The notes: generated by a model from the sequence alone, not told the origin. Shown: positions 8,183-18,241, counted from the first letter of the stretch. The stretch: DNA of 64,000 bases from Candidatus Parepulonipiscium sp. PG-Nuni2H_MBin01 (GCA_001994995.1 MDJM01000078.1:1-64000), one strand, 5' to 3'. Made by a program: numbers and translations.

Positions 8183-11080
8183 TTATACATTAATAATTGT
8201 TTTAAATATATCCTTACTCTCATCCACACTAGTAGTGTTTCCAAACACGCAATACTGATTTTTATCAACAATACCTTGCAACAGTGGTGCAAAATTTCTT
8301 AAAGTATTGTTATCAGTAGCAAAAAGCTCTCTGCGTGATTTTTGCAAATCTTCTTTTGTAGTTCCTGTAAAATAGTAAATTTGAGCTGTAGCACCTTCTG
8401 TATAAGGTGTGAAAGGGAAATCTAAAGTGCTTACTGTTCCAATTAAATATTGCAGCAGCTGTCTATCATTCAAATCGATATTTCTAATATAATCCCCAAT
8501 CCGTCTATACGTGTCTAAAGTCTCTATTATATTAGGGTCACGATATGATACAAAAAACACATTTCCACTTCTTCTAAAGTCCGAGAAACAGCCATATGCA
8601 CCATTTTTAACACGTACTTCTGTCCACAGATAATCCATAGACAAAATACTCTTAAGCATCTGCATACTACCTGTATAATCGTAGCCTAAATCTTTAAAAT
8701 TATATCCCATAGCTACATAGTTTACATTTCCAGCATATACAATAGCTTCTTTAACCGCAGTTTCAGTAAATTCAATTGTGGAGTTATCAAACTCACCGCT
8801 TTCAAACTCAGCTAAATTTGCATTAACACTATCTAATACACGCTCAACATTGTCCTCATCTACAATTACGCCCACTTGTATTCTACTCCTATTTCCAAGT
8901 ATTTTATAGGCCTCTTTTAAATTTAATACAAAATTTTCTTTTTCTTGCTCCCAGTTATCCACAACCATCTCTACCATATGGTAGAACGTAATCCCTTTTC
9001 CTAGCTCCTCAAACTCTTGTAGAGGAGTAAAATGAGACAGCAGGCGACTTATTGCCACCTTATGCCCATCACCGCTTAGGGCAACTTGCATCATAGCGCG
9101 TAACTCTTTTAATATTTCTAGCACTCTATCATAGTCATCAAATTTAGTATCTCTTAAAATTTCACTAAATATAGATAGCTGTTTATCCAGATATTGAGTA
9201 AGTGCTTTGTTTTTTATAAGGAAATAACGCTCATTTTTTCCTTCTTCTTTTGTATTAGCAATACCCTGCAAATGATATTCCATCCCACCTAAATACTTAT
9301 CAATCTTAGCCGACAATTGCTCATAGGTACTCGCCTTAGTATCTAGCTTGCCTAAAATGCCCACTAAAGCACCTAAATAAGGTATAATCTGTTTATCAAC
9401 GCCTTCAAGGTGCACATACCAACTTAAGTAACAAATTTTATTAGTAAACACCTCAGTTACTATATAATCTTTGCCATCTCTAGCAATTAGCTCATACTTA
9501 GGATACAATGGCTCAATAGTTAATTCATCTTTAGTAAGCAGCGGAATGCTTTCAATCTGCTGTGGGTCATCTTCTAAAGTTTGAAACTCTTTAAACGCCT
9601 TAGTTTCATCAATATACTGCTGTAACTGTTCTTGTGATAAACTAGCTTTAACAGCAGCTAACTTTTGTGTAATCTCATTTTCCTGCTGAATATCCAACCC
9701 TTTTACAGGATATAGCTTAATTTTAGAAGCATGAGTGTTATTAAGAATATAGTCTCTAATTAAGTTTTCAAAATAACCTTCATTAGCCAACTTCTTAATC
9801 TGCGCCAACTCATGCTCATACTTTAACTGTTCAATCGGATTTTTATCATAAATCCAACTCTTCATACTAGTGATAAAATATGACAGCCCTTTAGAATAAC
9901 CCCTAGACTCACCTTCTCTTAACGAAAACTCCCTAACTTGAATAGCCCCTTCAATAAGGTCCTTATCAATCCCATTATTACAAAGCTCCGTTAAAACTTC
10001 ATGAATAATCTCATAAAAACGCTCTTCTTTATCTGATGCCACATTTTTTGCTACTACACTAAACATAGGCTGTCTTACATGAGTTTGCAAAATACCAAAC
10101 ACATCATCGCCAATGCCCTCTTTTAGTAAAGCCTTTCTAAGAGGAGATGCTGGCGTATCTAAAAGTATATACTCTAGTATACCTGCGCCTAAAACAAACA
10201 TTTTATTGGTCGTTTCACCTATTACCACATTATATGATAAATAAAGTTGATTCCCTTTCTCTTCTGTTACAGAATAAGGATACGCATTAGAAACCACTTC
10301 ATCAAATGGCTTTTGTAGCGGGATAGCAGAATCCACATGTTGATAATCAAAATTAGACAAATACTCCTTATCAATAAACGTAAGAACTTCATTAATATCC
10401 ATCTTACCGTATAAAGCAATATAACAATTAGAAGGATGATAAAAAGTTTTATGATAATCCTTATAAGCCTCAAACGTTAACTCAACAATATTTTCTGGCG
10501 CTCCACCAGATTCGTAGTTGTATAAATTATCTGGAAAAAGAGATTCTTTAATTTTCCTAAAAATTACTTCTTCTGGCGAAGAAAATGCACCTTTCATTTC
10601 ATTATACACCACGCCCTTATAAACCAAAGGAGCATCCAAATCCTCTAACTCATAACGCCAACCTTCTTGCATAAGGCGATACGGGTTTTTATAAATGCTA
10701 GGAAAAAATACAGCATCTAAATAAACATCCATTAAATTATGAAAATCCTTATCATTTTGGCTCGAAATGGGATAAAGAGTCTTATCAGGATAAGTCATAG
10801 CATTTAAGTAAGTGTTTAAAGAACCTTTAGCCAGCTCCACAAACGGGTCTTTAAGGTCAAACTTCCTTGACCCACACAAAACAGAATGTTCCATTATATG
10901 CGGAACCCCAGTGCTATCTTCAATAGGCGTTCTAAACCCTATACCAAAAGTTTTATGAGGGTCATCATTTTGCATATACATAATCTTTGCTTTAGTCTTC
11001 TCATGCTCTAATAAATAAACTGTAGCATCAATTTCACTAACGTACTCTTTGGCAATCTGCGTATAATTCAATATTTCCAT
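8183..11080 (-). CDS. M16C zinc metallopeptidase (presequence-protease-like)
   Basis: 965 residues, the usual length for the one-chain M16C family (PreP, bacterial Ym-type insulinases). The inverted zinc motif H61-I-M-E64-H65 is intact, and the third ligand is probably the glutamate of 'VVYNEMKGAF' about 95 residues later. Two pairs of insulinase halves follow, linked by the M16C-associated helical hairpin at roughly 470-530. Such enzymes enclose and degrade unfolded peptides in a closing chamber. No signal peptide is visible, so it should be cytoplasmic. Start chosen at the ATG at 11080, preceded by AGGAGATAAGCT. It is flanked by terminator-like hairpins on both sides. Confidence 0.9.
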   Translation of the reverse strand: MEILNYTQIAKEYVSEIDATVYLLEHEKTKAKIMYMQNDDPHKTFGIGFRTPIEDSTGVPHIMEHSVLCGSRKFDLKDPFVELAKGSLNTYLNAMTYPDKTLYPISSQNDKDFHNLMDVYLDAVFFPSIYKNPYRLMQEGWRYELEDLDAPLVYKGVVYNEMKGAFSSPEEVIFRKIKESLFPDNLYNYESGGAPENIVELTFEAYKDYHKTFYHPSNCYIALYGKMDINEVLTFIDKEYLSNFDYQHVDSAIPLQKPFDEVVSNAYPYSVTEEKGNQLYLSYNVVIGETTNKMFVLGAGILEYILLDTPASPLRKALLKEGIGDDVFGILQTHVRQPMFSVVAKNVASDKEERFYEIIHEVLTELCNNGIDKDLIEGAIQVREFSLREGESRGYSKGLSYFITSMKSWIYDKNPIEQLKYEHELAQIKKLANEGYFENLIRDYILNNTHASKIKLYPVKGLDIQQENEITQKLAAVKASLSQEQLQQYIDETKAFKEFQTLEDDPQQIESIPLLTKDELTIEPLYPKYELIARDGKDYIVTEVFTNKICYLSWYVHLEGVDKQIIPYLGALVGILGKLDTKASTYEQLSAKIDKYLGGMEYHLQGIANTKEEGKNERYFLIKNKALTQYLDKQLSIFSEILRDTKFDDYDRVLEILKELRAMMQVALSGDGHKVAISRLLSHFTPLQEFEELGKGITFYHMVEMVVDNWEQEKENFVLNLKEAYKILGNRSRIQVGVIVDEDNVERVLDSVNANLAEFESGEFDNSTIEFTETAVKEAIVYAGNVNYVAMGYNFKDLGYDYTGSMQMLKSILSMDYLWTEVRVKNGAYGCFSDFRRSGNVFFVSYRDPNIIETLDTYRRIGDYIRNIDLNDRQLLQYLIGTVSTLDFPFTPYTEGATAQIYYFTGTTKEDLQKSRRELFATDNNTLRNFAPLLQGIVDKNQYCVFGNTTSVDESKDIFKTIINV

Positions 11081-11132
11081 AGCTTATCTCCTATCTGGTT
11101 AGAATAACTTATAAGTAGTATGCACTTTTAGC

Positions 11133-11166
11133 AAAAAAAATAACCTTCCAATTGAAAGGTTATTTT
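11133..11166 (-). terminator. Intrinsic terminator after the YHS/TRASH protein gene
   Basis: On the minus strand AAAATAACCTT and AAGGTTATTTT form an 11-bp stem around an 8-base loop and are followed by an uninterrupted T-run (complement of 11133-11140). A textbook terminator. Confidence 0.9.
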
Positions 11167-11172
11167 AAAAAA

Positions 11173-11496
11173 TTATTTATTTACTAAATATTCCTCTTTA
11201 CAATCCCAAGAACAGAAGTAATGCTCGGTCCCATCTATTATAAAGCGATATGCATCATTTTTTGCTATCATCTTACCACAACAATCTGATTTTACCTGTG
11301 CAATAACAACTTCCGACTGCATTTTCTTATCTTTTTCAATCACTTGTACTTCACCATTTATAATGGCAATTCCTTCAATATTAGGGTCATCACCATGCTC
11401 TTTTAATACTTTTCTAATTTTAAAAATGCCTATTATGCTATTGATAATTCCTACAATAAATAACAACATAAGAAATTGGGCTAATATAGTCATCAT
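11173..11496 (-). CDS. Membrane protein with a YHS/TRASH-like metal-binding end
   Basis: 107 residues. Residues 3-26 form one membrane helix. A short linker follows, and the last 40 residues contain 'DCCGKMI', then 'YFCSWDCKEEYL'. The pattern C-x(n)-F-C-x3-C with a following Lys-Glu-x-hydrophobic end is that of YHS/TRASH domains, which bind heavy metals such as copper, zinc or mercury. I infer a membrane-tethered metal sensor or chaperone facing the cytoplasm. No metal transporter is adjacent. GGAAGGAAG lies upstream of the ATG, and a second in-frame ATG follows immediately. Confidence 0.65.
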   Translation of the reverse strand: MMTILAQFLMLLFIVGIINSIIGIFKIRKVLKEHGDDPNIEGIAIINGEVQVIEKDKKMQSEVVIAQVKSDCCGKMIAKNDAYRFIIDGTEHYFCSWDCKEEYLVNK

Positions 11497-11598
11497 TATA
11501 TCTTCCTTCCTACTATAACCTATTATAATCCTATCACTTCTGTGTGAAGCAAATTTGAAGTTATATATTTAGTTATTTGCAAGTTATAAAATTCTATA

Positions 11599-12315
11599 CT
11601 AGATGTATTTTAAGAAATCCTTATCTTCCTCTTCAGGCTCCTGTGCATTCTCCCACCCTGCATATATACCAGGGGTATCATCCTCTTCAGCACTTTGACC
11701 ATCGTCTACAATTAGCTCCATATTTTTATTAAAAACTTTATTTAACAAAAACGAATGGATTACTGCCAATAACGCCGGTGCAACTATAAGCACAGTTGGT
11801 ACCATAAGCGCTAAATCCACCAGTATTAAAAACGAAAGAAGCATAATAAAACTAGTTACTAAATGCTTATGAGTAAATATAAATGCCAATAAAAACGTGT
11901 TTTTAACAGAAAGCTCAAATCGTGATAATATTGCGGTAGAATACAAACTGATTAACGTTACTTCAATAGCATAAAACAAAACAAAACCAGCAACTGCCAT
12001 TGATACCCATAACGGAGCACTTGGCCCAGTACGGATTAAAGAATAAAAAAATGCGCTTACCCAAAGGGCAATAAGTATTAACGTTATCGGTATTGACTGT
12101 TTAAAGTTACTCTTATAGCTTTTTACAAATTCCCTAGTAATATAAGGGTCCTCTTTACGTATCTTTTTACCATACACATAGTATAGCGCCGAGGTTGAGG
12201 TTCCTATTGTAATTATAGGTAAACAACCTATTATCCAATACACCGATAAAATGACTAAGTCTGCTAATTCTGTCATAATCTTATAAAATGTTCCGTCTAT
12301 ATCGAATATCTTCAT
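11599..12315 (-). CDS. DUF624 (YesL-type) membrane protein
   Basis: 238 residues with about five membrane helices. The N-terminal pattern 'LVILSVYWIIGCLPIITIG' and the following 'KKIRKEDPYITREFVKSYKSNF' are typical of the YesL/DUF624 family, which is widespread in Firmicutes and often neighbours sugar ABC transporters. Here no sugar genes are adjacent. The family's function is not established. The C-terminal 30 residues are acidic and soluble. A GGAGGGAAG site precedes the ATG. It is divergent from argG. Confidence 0.75.
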   Translation of the reverse strand: MKIFDIDGTFYKIMTELADLVILSVYWIIGCLPIITIGTSTSALYYVYGKKIRKEDPYITREFVKSYKSNFKQSIPITLILIALWVSAFFYSLIRTGPSAPLWVSMAVAGFVLFYAIEVTLISLYSTAILSRFELSVKNTFLLAFIFTHKHLVTSFIMLLSFLILVDLALMVPTVLIVAPALLAVIHSFLLNKVFNKNMELIVDDGQSAEEDDTPGIYAGWENAQEPEEEDKDFLKYI

Positions 12316-12393
12316 ATAACTTCCCTCCTATTTTTATATAATATACATTATACCATATATATTCTAAATTGCATATTTCATTTTTTTAACAAT

Positions 12394-12424
12394 TTGACGT
12401 TTTCTACTTGAAATATTCTATAAT
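12394..12424 (+). promoter_or_regulatory. Putative promoter of argGH
   Basis: TTGACG (12394-12399) and TATAAT (12419-12424) are separated by 19 bases, a little longer than ideal. The argG start lies 46 bases beyond. I could not see a convincing pair of ARG boxes for ArgR. Confidence 0.5.
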
Positions 12425-12470
12425 AAGACTATAATTATATATAATTATCTAAATTAGGAGGATTTTATAT

Positions 12471-13679
12471 ATGAAAGATAAAGTAGTATTAGCTTTTTCA
12501 GGCGGCCTAGACACATCTGTTATAGTACCATGGCTTAAAGATAACTATGATTTTGACGTTATTGCAGTGTGTATAAACGTTGGACAAGACAATGAACTTG
12601 AAGGACTAGAAGAGCGCGCTTACGCTATGGGAGTATCAAAAATTTATATTGAAGATGTAAAAGAAACTTTTGCCACAGATTACCTATTCCCAATGTTACA
12701 ATCTGGTGCAATATATGAATCTAGATATTACCTTGGAACATCAATTGCGCGTCCACTAATAGCAAAAGTTTTAGTAGACATAGCACAAAAAGAAGGAGCA
12801 GTTGCAATTTGCCATGGCTGTACTGGTAAAGGAAATGACCAAGTGAGATTTGAGCTTGCAATTAAATCACTAGCACCACATGTAAAAATAATTGCACCAT
12901 GGCGAATTTGGGACATTTCATCTAGAGATGACGAAATAGCCTATTTAACTGAAAGAAACTTACCTGTTCCTATGAAAAAAGAAGAGAGTTACAGCAGAGA
13001 TTGTAATTTATGGCATATTTCTCATGAAGGACTGGATTTAGAAGACCCTAATGCAACTCCTAATTACGATACCTTATTAAAATTAGGAACTCACCCTGAA
13101 AATGCTCCTGATGAAGGAGAAATTATAACGCTAACATTTGAACAAGGCGTGCCTACTAAATTAAATGGAAATGCTTTAAGTGCAGCTGAAATTGTAAAAG
13201 CAGTTAACGAGCTAGGCGGAAAACATGGTATTGGTATTCAAGACATCGTTGAAAACCGAGTAGTAGGCATGAAATCGCGCGGTGTATATGAAACTCCAGG
13301 CGGAACGATTTTATACTATGCGCATGAAGCAATCGAACATTTAACATTAGATAGAGAAACTTATCAATATAAACAACAAATTGGGCTTGAATATGCAAAA
13401 TTGATTTACGACGGCAAATGGTTTACTCCACTTAGAGAAGCTCTAGCTAGCTTTGTTACACAAACGCAAACTCATGTAACAGGAGAAGTTAAATTAAAGC
13501 TATATAAAGGTAATATTATATTACAAGGAGCAAATTCACCTTATTCATTATATAGCGAAGACCTAGCAAGCTTTACTACAGGCGATTTATATGACCATAA
13601 TGATGCAGATGGATTTATAACACTATACGGTTTACCATCAAAAGTACGTGCGTTAATGCTACAAAATAATAAACAATAA
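12471..13679 (+). CDS. argG: Argininosuccinate synthase
   Basis: 402 residues, the normal length. It joins citrulline and aspartate using ATP, the penultimate step of arginine synthesis. The N-terminal ATP-pyrophosphatase motif '[10 protein letters not shown]' (residues 8-17) is intact, as are '[16 protein letters not shown]', which contacts citrulline and aspartate, and '[10 protein letters not shown]'. GGAGG lies 9 bases before the ATG. argH follows after 49 bases that contain a hairpin, so the two form an operon behind one promoter. Confidence 0.97.
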   Translation: MKDKVVLAFSGGLDTSVIVPWLKDNYDFDVIAVCINVGQDNELEGLEERAYAMGVSKIYIEDVKETFATDYLFPMLQSGAIYESRYYLGTSIARPLIAKVLVDIAQKEGAVAICHGCTGKGNDQVRFELAIKSLAPHVKIIAPWRIWDISSRDDEIAYLTERNLPVPMKKEESYSRDCNLWHISHEGLDLEDPNATPNYDTLLKLGTHPENAPDEGEIITLTFEQGVPTKLNGNALSAAEIVKAVNELGGKHGIGIQDIVENRVVGMKSRGVYETPGGTILYYAHEAIEHLTLDRETYQYKQQIGLEYAKLIYDGKWFTPLREALASFVTQTQTHVTGEVKLKLYKGNIILQGANSPYSLYSEDLASFTTGDLYDHNDADGFITLYGLPSKVRALMLQNNKQ

Positions 13680-13687
13680 AAATAAAG

Positions 13688-13710
13688 CCCACTGTTATTA
13701 TGGCAGTGGG
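13688..13710 (+). other. Hairpin between argG and argH
   Basis: A 7-bp perfect stem, CCCACTG with CAGTGGG, and a 9-base loop. No U-run follows, so transcription should continue; it may protect the argG message or tune the argG:argH ratio. Confidence 0.6.
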
Positions 13711-13728
13711 TCGAATGGAGACAACAAG

Positions 13729-15108
13729 ATGAAACTTTGGGCAGGAAGATTTACAAAAGCAACTGACGCTTTGACTGACCACTTTAATTCTTCGTTATCG
13801 TTTGATTATAGATTATATAACGAAGATATAACGGGCAGCGTGGCGCATGTTAAAATGCTTGCAAAACAAGGAATATTAACAGATGAAGAATGTCAAACAA
13901 TTGAACAAGGCCTACTAGAAATTCTACAAGATATAGATGGCGGAAAAATCGATTTAATGCAAGATAGCGAAGATATTCATATGCTAATTGAAACTTTGCT
14001 TACTAATCGAATTGGAGACGTAGGCAAAAAGCTTCATACAGGCAGAAGTAGAAATGACCAAGTGGCTCTAGATATGAGGCTGTATCTTAGAAAAAATATA
14101 AAAGAAATTCAGTCGCTTATAGTAGATTTATTAAATGCGATTTATAACTTAGCAACTGAGCATACTACAACATTTATGCCAGGTTATACACATCTACAAC
14201 GTGCTCAACCTGTAACTTTTGCTCATCACCTAATGGCTTATTTTGAAATGTTTAAACGAGATTATAAAAGGTTTGATTTTTGTTATGACATGACAAACTG
14301 CTTACCATTAGGCAGCGGCGCATTAGCAACCACAACTTACCCATTAGACAGAGACTATGTAAAAGAATTATTAAAGTTTGATGCAATATGCGAAAATAGT
14401 CTAGATGCTGTATCAGATAGAGACTTTTGCGTAGACTTTTTATATGCGGCTTCACAAATGATGATGCACCTTAGCAGATTTAGTGAAGAAATTATTATTT
14501 ATAACAGTCATGAATTTAAATTCATCGAACTAGATGATGCATTTAGCACAGGTAGCTCCATTATGCCACAAAAGAAAAATCCAGATATTGCGGAACTTGT
14601 AAGAGGTAAAACTGGTAGATGTTACGGAAATTTATTAGCGCTGCTGACAACTTTAAAAGGACTACCTTTAGCGTATAACAAAGATATGCAAGAAGATAAA
14701 GAAGCGGTGTTTGATAGCTTAGACACAATTAGCTTATGTCTACCTATTTTCACAAATATGTTAAAAACTATTACAATAAACAAAGAAACTATGTATAAAG
14801 CTGCAGCTTCAGGTTTTACTAACGCAACTGATGCCGCAGATTATTTGGTGAAAAAAGGTGTTGCTTTTAGAGATGCTCATCATATAGTTGGACAGCTAGT
14901 GCTATTTTGCACTACAAACAATTTAACATTAGAAACGTTGTCGCTACAACAATACCAAGATATTTCTCCTGTATTTACTGACGACATATACCAGGCTATA
15001 TCGATTGCAACTTGTGTTAACGAACGTAATGTAACTGGTGGCCCTAGTCCTGAGGCTGTAAAACGTCATTTAAGTAAGGCTAAACAATTTATTGAAAGAT
15101 GCAGTTAA
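13729..15108 (+). CDS. argH: Argininosuccinate lyase
   Basis: 459 residues, the usual size for the fumarase/aspartase superfamily enzyme that splits argininosuccinate into arginine and fumarate. The signature 'GSSIMPQKKNPD' with the catalytic serine is present at about 278-289, and the substrate contacts 'HTGRSRNDQ' and 'YTHLQRAQP' are intact. The start at 13729 follows a GGAG site 11 bases upstream. Its stop codon lies in the loop of the operon's terminator. Confidence 0.97.
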   Translation: MKLWAGRFTKATDALTDHFNSSLSFDYRLYNEDITGSVAHVKMLAKQGILTDEECQTIEQGLLEILQDIDGGKIDLMQDSEDIHMLIETLLTNRIGDVGKKLHTGRSRNDQVALDMRLYLRKNIKEIQSLIVDLLNAIYNLATEHTTTFMPGYTHLQRAQPVTFAHHLMAYFEMFKRDYKRFDFCYDMTNCLPLGSGALATTTYPLDRDYVKELLKFDAICENSLDAVSDRDFCVDFLYAASQMMMHLSRFSEEIIIYNSHEFKFIELDDAFSTGSSIMPQKKNPDIAELVRGKTGRCYGNLLALLTTLKGLPLAYNKDMQEDKEAVFDSLDTISLCLPIFTNMLKTITINKETMYKAAASGFTNATDAADYLVKKGVAFRDAHHIVGQLVLFCTTNNLTLETLSLQQYQDISPVFTDDIYQAISIATCVNERNVTGGPSPEAVKRHLSKAKQFIERCS

Positions 15109-15122
15109 TTGCATCTTTTTTT
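15095..15122 (+). terminator. Terminator of argGH
   Basis: AAAGATGCA pairs with TGCATCTTT (9 bp) and a T-run follows to 15122. The argH stop codon TAA sits inside the loop. Confidence 0.85.
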
Positions 15123-15200
15123 AGTTAAAATTATTAAATCCTTGTTTTGTATTTAAATACATATTCTCATCTCCGTTATCTAAAATAAAAAAAGCGTTAA

Positions 15201-17084
15201 TTATTTCTGGCGTATCTGCTTATCCACTTGTTTTAACGCCTTCTTAGAACCCCTCGCTATATCTTTTTCAAATTTGCGAGTTTTAAAATCAATAAATAAA
15301 CTATCCAAATCGTAATCAGCTGGATATAACTCAGCTGCTGGAAGCAATAGCTTAACTCGTTTTTCATAAACCTCTTGAATTTGCCCATCTACCAACACAG
15401 CCAAATTTCTTTCATCATTTTGTGGCTCATACACTAAAGCTTCTTTATTAGACTCAGTCAGCAGTACTTTATCACCCTTAAAATATTGCACCGTAACAAC
15501 CTCGTGCTCAATTTCATCTTTTCTTACTTTTGACTGTTCAATAGTATCAAAATTATATTGCTTAGTCGCTATATAATTTTCAGCCCTAGCTAATATATGT
15601 TGTGGAATTCCCATCTTTTTTGATATAAATAAAGCATTACTATCACCAGAACGCCCTATAACCAATTGATACAACGGCTCTAAAGTTTCCGCATTAAACT
15701 TCATAGCTGCATTTTCAAAATCAGGATGCAATAAACTAAAGTTTTTAATCTCCCCATAATGTGTTGAAGCAATTGTAATGGCACCCTTTTTATACACCTC
15801 TTCTAATATAGCAATAGCTAAACCGGCACCCTCATTTGGTTCTGTTCCACTGCCTATCTCATCAAATAACAATAAGGTAGATTTATTTGTCTGCTTTATA
15901 ATAGAAGATAAATTTTGCACATGCGACGAAAAAGTGCTTAATGCATTTTCCAAACTTTGATTATCCCCTATATCCACAAAAATTTTCTCATAAATAGAAA
16001 CTTCTGTTCCTATCTTAGCAGGCAAAAATAACCCAAGCTGCGTTGCTAAAGTCAACAATCCTACTGACTTTAACACAATAGTTTTCCCACCTGCGTTAGG
16101 ACCTGTAATTATAAGGCTTCTATAGTCATTCCCAATAGTAAAATTAAGTGGTACAACATCACCAGCAAGCAACGGATGCTTTCCGGCAATAATATTTGTA
16201 TATCCATAGTTATTAATTTTAGGCCTAATGCCATCTATAGCAACCGCATATTTACCTTTGGCGAAAATTAAATCATACGTTCCAATAACCTCTATATTTA
16301 TTTTAATTTCATGCAAACAATTATATATACAATCAGTAATCTCGGCCAATATCCGATATTCTTCAGTCGCTTCCTCCATCTTAAAAACCGCAAGCGCTGC
16401 TGTATGCTTTTGAATAACTCTAGGCTCAATAAATACTGTAGCCCCTTTACTAGACTCATCGACTATAGTTCCATCCACCTGATTTTTATATGACGCTTTA
16501 ATAGGAACAGCATAACGTTCGCCGCGTTTACTAAAAAAAGAATCTTGCAAATACGTCTTATTAACGCGCATAAATTTCTCTAACTTTTCTTCAATCTTCT
16601 CTTGTTCAATATCAATATGCCGTCTAACTCTTTTTAACTCTTTACTAGCACCAGAATCAACTCGCCCTTTAGATATTGCTTGATTAATTTCTTCTTCAAT
16701 ATTTTTCAGCGCCGTAATAGATAAACTATATTCACTTAAAGTCGGAATATAATCAGCTTTAGCTGCCATAAACTCTTTAATTTTCCTACACCCGCGCAAA
16801 AATTCACCCACCTGCAATAATCCTTCACATTCTAAAACAATGCCTTTTTCCACCTGCTCAACAATAAAGTCAATATTACCAACTCCATTAATCGGCACTC
16901 CTCCTACTGCTGACAATAACGCTTTAGCTTCTTGCGTTTCTTGCAGGCGTTTCGATACCACCTTTACATATGGTGAAGGCGTTATTTTATCTAATAAATT
17001 CTTTCCTAACTGACTTGTTGCATACGTTTTTAAATGCTCTATCAGTTTATAATAATCTAATTTCTCTAACATATTTTCATTCAT
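15201..17084 (-). CDS. MutS2-family ATPase lacking the Smr nuclease domain
   Basis: 627 residues. The core and clamp of MutS2 are recognisable, followed by the ATPase with Walker A 'GPNAGGKT', Walker B 'LLLFDEIGSGTEP' and the 'STHYGE' switch. Full MutS2 is about 780 residues and ends in an Smr endonuclease; this protein stops about 65 residues after a KOW/Tudor-like segment ('FKGDKVLL'), ending in a basic tail. There is no room for an Smr domain before argH on the opposite strand, so this is a true short form and not a frameshift. MutS2 proteins act on branched DNA or on collided ribosomes; this one probably binds and releases but cannot cut. The start has AGGAG 9 bases upstream. It is the last gene of the Ter-associated minus-strand run. 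Confidence 0.85.
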   Translation of the reverse strand: MNENMLEKLDYYKLIEHLKTYATSQLGKNLLDKITPSPYVKVVSKRLQETQEAKALLSAVGGVPINGVGNIDFIVEQVEKGIVLECEGLLQVGEFLRGCRKIKEFMAAKADYIPTLSEYSLSITALKNIEEEINQAISKGRVDSGASKELKRVRRHIDIEQEKIEEKLEKFMRVNKTYLQDSFFSKRGERYAVPIKASYKNQVDGTIVDESSKGATVFIEPRVIQKHTAALAVFKMEEATEEYRILAEITDCIYNCLHEIKINIEVIGTYDLIFAKGKYAVAIDGIRPKINNYGYTNIIAGKHPLLAGDVVPLNFTIGNDYRSLIITGPNAGGKTIVLKSVGLLTLATQLGLFLPAKIGTEVSIYEKIFVDIGDNQSLENALSTFSSHVQNLSSIIKQTNKSTLLLFDEIGSGTEPNEGAGLAIAILEEVYKKGAITIASTHYGEIKNFSLLHPDFENAAMKFNAETLEPLYQLVIGRSGDSNALFISKKMGIPQHILARAENYIATKQYNFDTIEQSKVRKDEIEHEVVTVQYFKGDKVLLTESNKEALVYEPQNDERNLAVLVDGQIQEVYEKRVKLLLPAAELYPADYDLDSLFIDFKTRKFEKDIARGSKKALKQVDKQIRQK

Positions 17085-17104
17085 TTTATAATTCTCCTAA
17101 TACT

Positions 17105-17135
17105 TACTAGAGATGCCATTGCAACATCCCTAGTA
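17105..17135 (-). other. Hairpin between the unknown 198-residue gene and the MutS2-like gene
   Basis: On the minus strand TACTAGGGATG and CATCTCTAGTA pair over 11 positions (one G-U) around a 9-base loop. There is no U-run on the 3' side, so read-through into the MutS2-like gene is likely. Confidence 0.55.
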
Positions 17136-17139
17136 TAGC

Positions 17140-17736
17140 TTATCTAAAAAAATAAGTTGCCTCATAATTGCCTACTTCATTTTTGGCAACAGAAATAAAA
17201 TCATATTTGTTTAAATCCAATTCGGCCATAGGATTTTCTCCCCCCAAAAATTCTATAACCAACTTATCGTCTCTTATATCAGTTTTAAAATAAGGTTCCG
17301 CTGCTAAAGAATAACTAATCCTATCATCATGTAAATCTAATTGAAACAACTGCGGACGACTATCCTGATTAATAGAAATATTATAATCAGAGCAAATAAA
17401 CTGAACTGCTCCATTATTTAATGGTGACTTTATATAAGTGCTTTTATTATAACACAAAAGAGGAGCTTGTGGCGAATTTATAGTATAACTCCCAAAATTA
17501 ATAGAGTAGTTATTACTTTCATTAGTTATAATAATTGGTACACTATTTAAATCATTAACATCAATTCTAATCCCTGCAAAATCATACTTACTATAATTAG
17601 CATACGAACTAGTAGACGGATAAAATAAATCGTACTTAGCACTACGCGGATTTGCGGCTTGATTTGATAGAAGTATATTAAATGTATTAATGGCTAAATT
17701 TTGTTGTAATTGTAGTTTAGTAATAGTATTTATCAT
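17140..17736 (-). CDS. Protein of unknown function next to ridA
   Basis: 198 residues from the ATG at 17736, which has AAAGGAAG at a good distance; the ATG at 17742 touches the site and is less likely. The protein has no signal peptide or membrane segment. It is rich in Asn, Ser and Tyr and alternates short strands, suggesting a beta-rich soluble fold. The N-terminal 'INTITKLQLQQNLAINTFNI' is an amphipathic helix. I do not recognise a family. It follows ridA after a terminator-like hairpin and precedes the MutS2-like gene, so it may be transcribed from its own weak promoter or by read-through of the Ter operon. Confidence 0.6.
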   Translation of the reverse strand: MINTITKLQLQQNLAINTFNILLSNQAANPRSAKYDLFYPSTSSYANYSKYDFAGIRIDVNDLNSVPIIITNESNNYSINFGSYTINSPQAPLLCYNKSTYIKSPLNNGAVQFICSDYNISINQDSRPQLFQLDLHDDRISYSLAAEPYFKTDIRDDKLVIEFLGGENPMAELDLNKYDFISVAKNEVGNYEATYFFR

Positions 17737-17802
17737 AAGCATCTTCCTTTCTATACTTAGACGTATGTAGAATGCTAAAAGTTCCCAAAATACTCACAAT
17801 AC

Positions 17803-17839
17803 AAAAAACCCTCAAACAGCCACAGCCGATTGAGGGTTT
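17803..17839 (-). terminator. Terminator after ridA
   Basis: AAACCCTCAA and TTGAGGGTTT make a 10-bp stem around a 14-base loop, and the complement of 17803-17808 supplies the U-run on the minus strand. It probably ends the YceG-TelA-TerD-RidA transcript. Confidence 0.85.
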
Positions 17840-17844
17840 CCAAA

Positions 17845-18216
17845 CTACCTAAAAGCAATACATTCTACTTCCACCAAAACATCTCTTGGCAAAGTCTTAA
17901 CAGCAACGCATGACCTAGCAGGTTTGTTAACAAAATACTTTGCATATACTTCATTAAACGCTGCAAAATCATTCATATCACTTAAAAAGCAAGTACATTT
18001 AATAGCATTTTCAAACTTAGAACCGCCTGCAGCTAAAACTGCACCTAAATTTTTCATAACCAATTCAGACTGCTCAGTAATACTTCCATAAACCACTTCC
18101 CCTGTATTAGGGTCAATTGGAACTTGCCCTGAAGTAAATACAAGGTCATTAAAAACCATCCCTTGTGAATAAGGCCCAATTGCTGCTGGTGCATCTTGTG
18201 TTGATATAACTTCCAT
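17845..18216 (-). CDS. ridA: RidA-family enamine/imine deaminase
   Basis: 123 residues, exact family length (YjgF/YER057c/UK114). It hydrolyses reactive enamines such as 2-aminoacrylate that form during pyridoxal-phosphate reactions. 'APAAIGPYSQG' at the start and 'ARSCVAVKTLPRDVLVEVE' with the substrate-binding arginine are intact. AAAGGAG precedes the ATG by 9 bases. It lies 25 bases downstream of terD and upstream of a strong terminator, so it is most likely the last gene of the Ter operon, a link between metabolite-damage control and the Ter stress system that is inferred only from position. Confidence 0.93.
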   Translation of the reverse strand: MEVISTQDAPAAIGPYSQGMVFNDLVFTSGQVPIDPNTGEVVYGSITEQSELVMKNLGAVLAAGGSKFENAIKCTCFLSDMNDFAAFNEVYAKYFVNKPARSCVAVKTLPRDVLVEVECIAFR

Positions 18217-18241
18217 ATTGAAAATCTCCTTTTGTATTTAT

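Noticed and set aside
15109-15200. Remains of an Smr domain after the short MutS2 homologue
   Set aside because: Only 92 bases lie between it and argH, and they hold the argH terminator and AT-rich sequence with no Smr-like coding.
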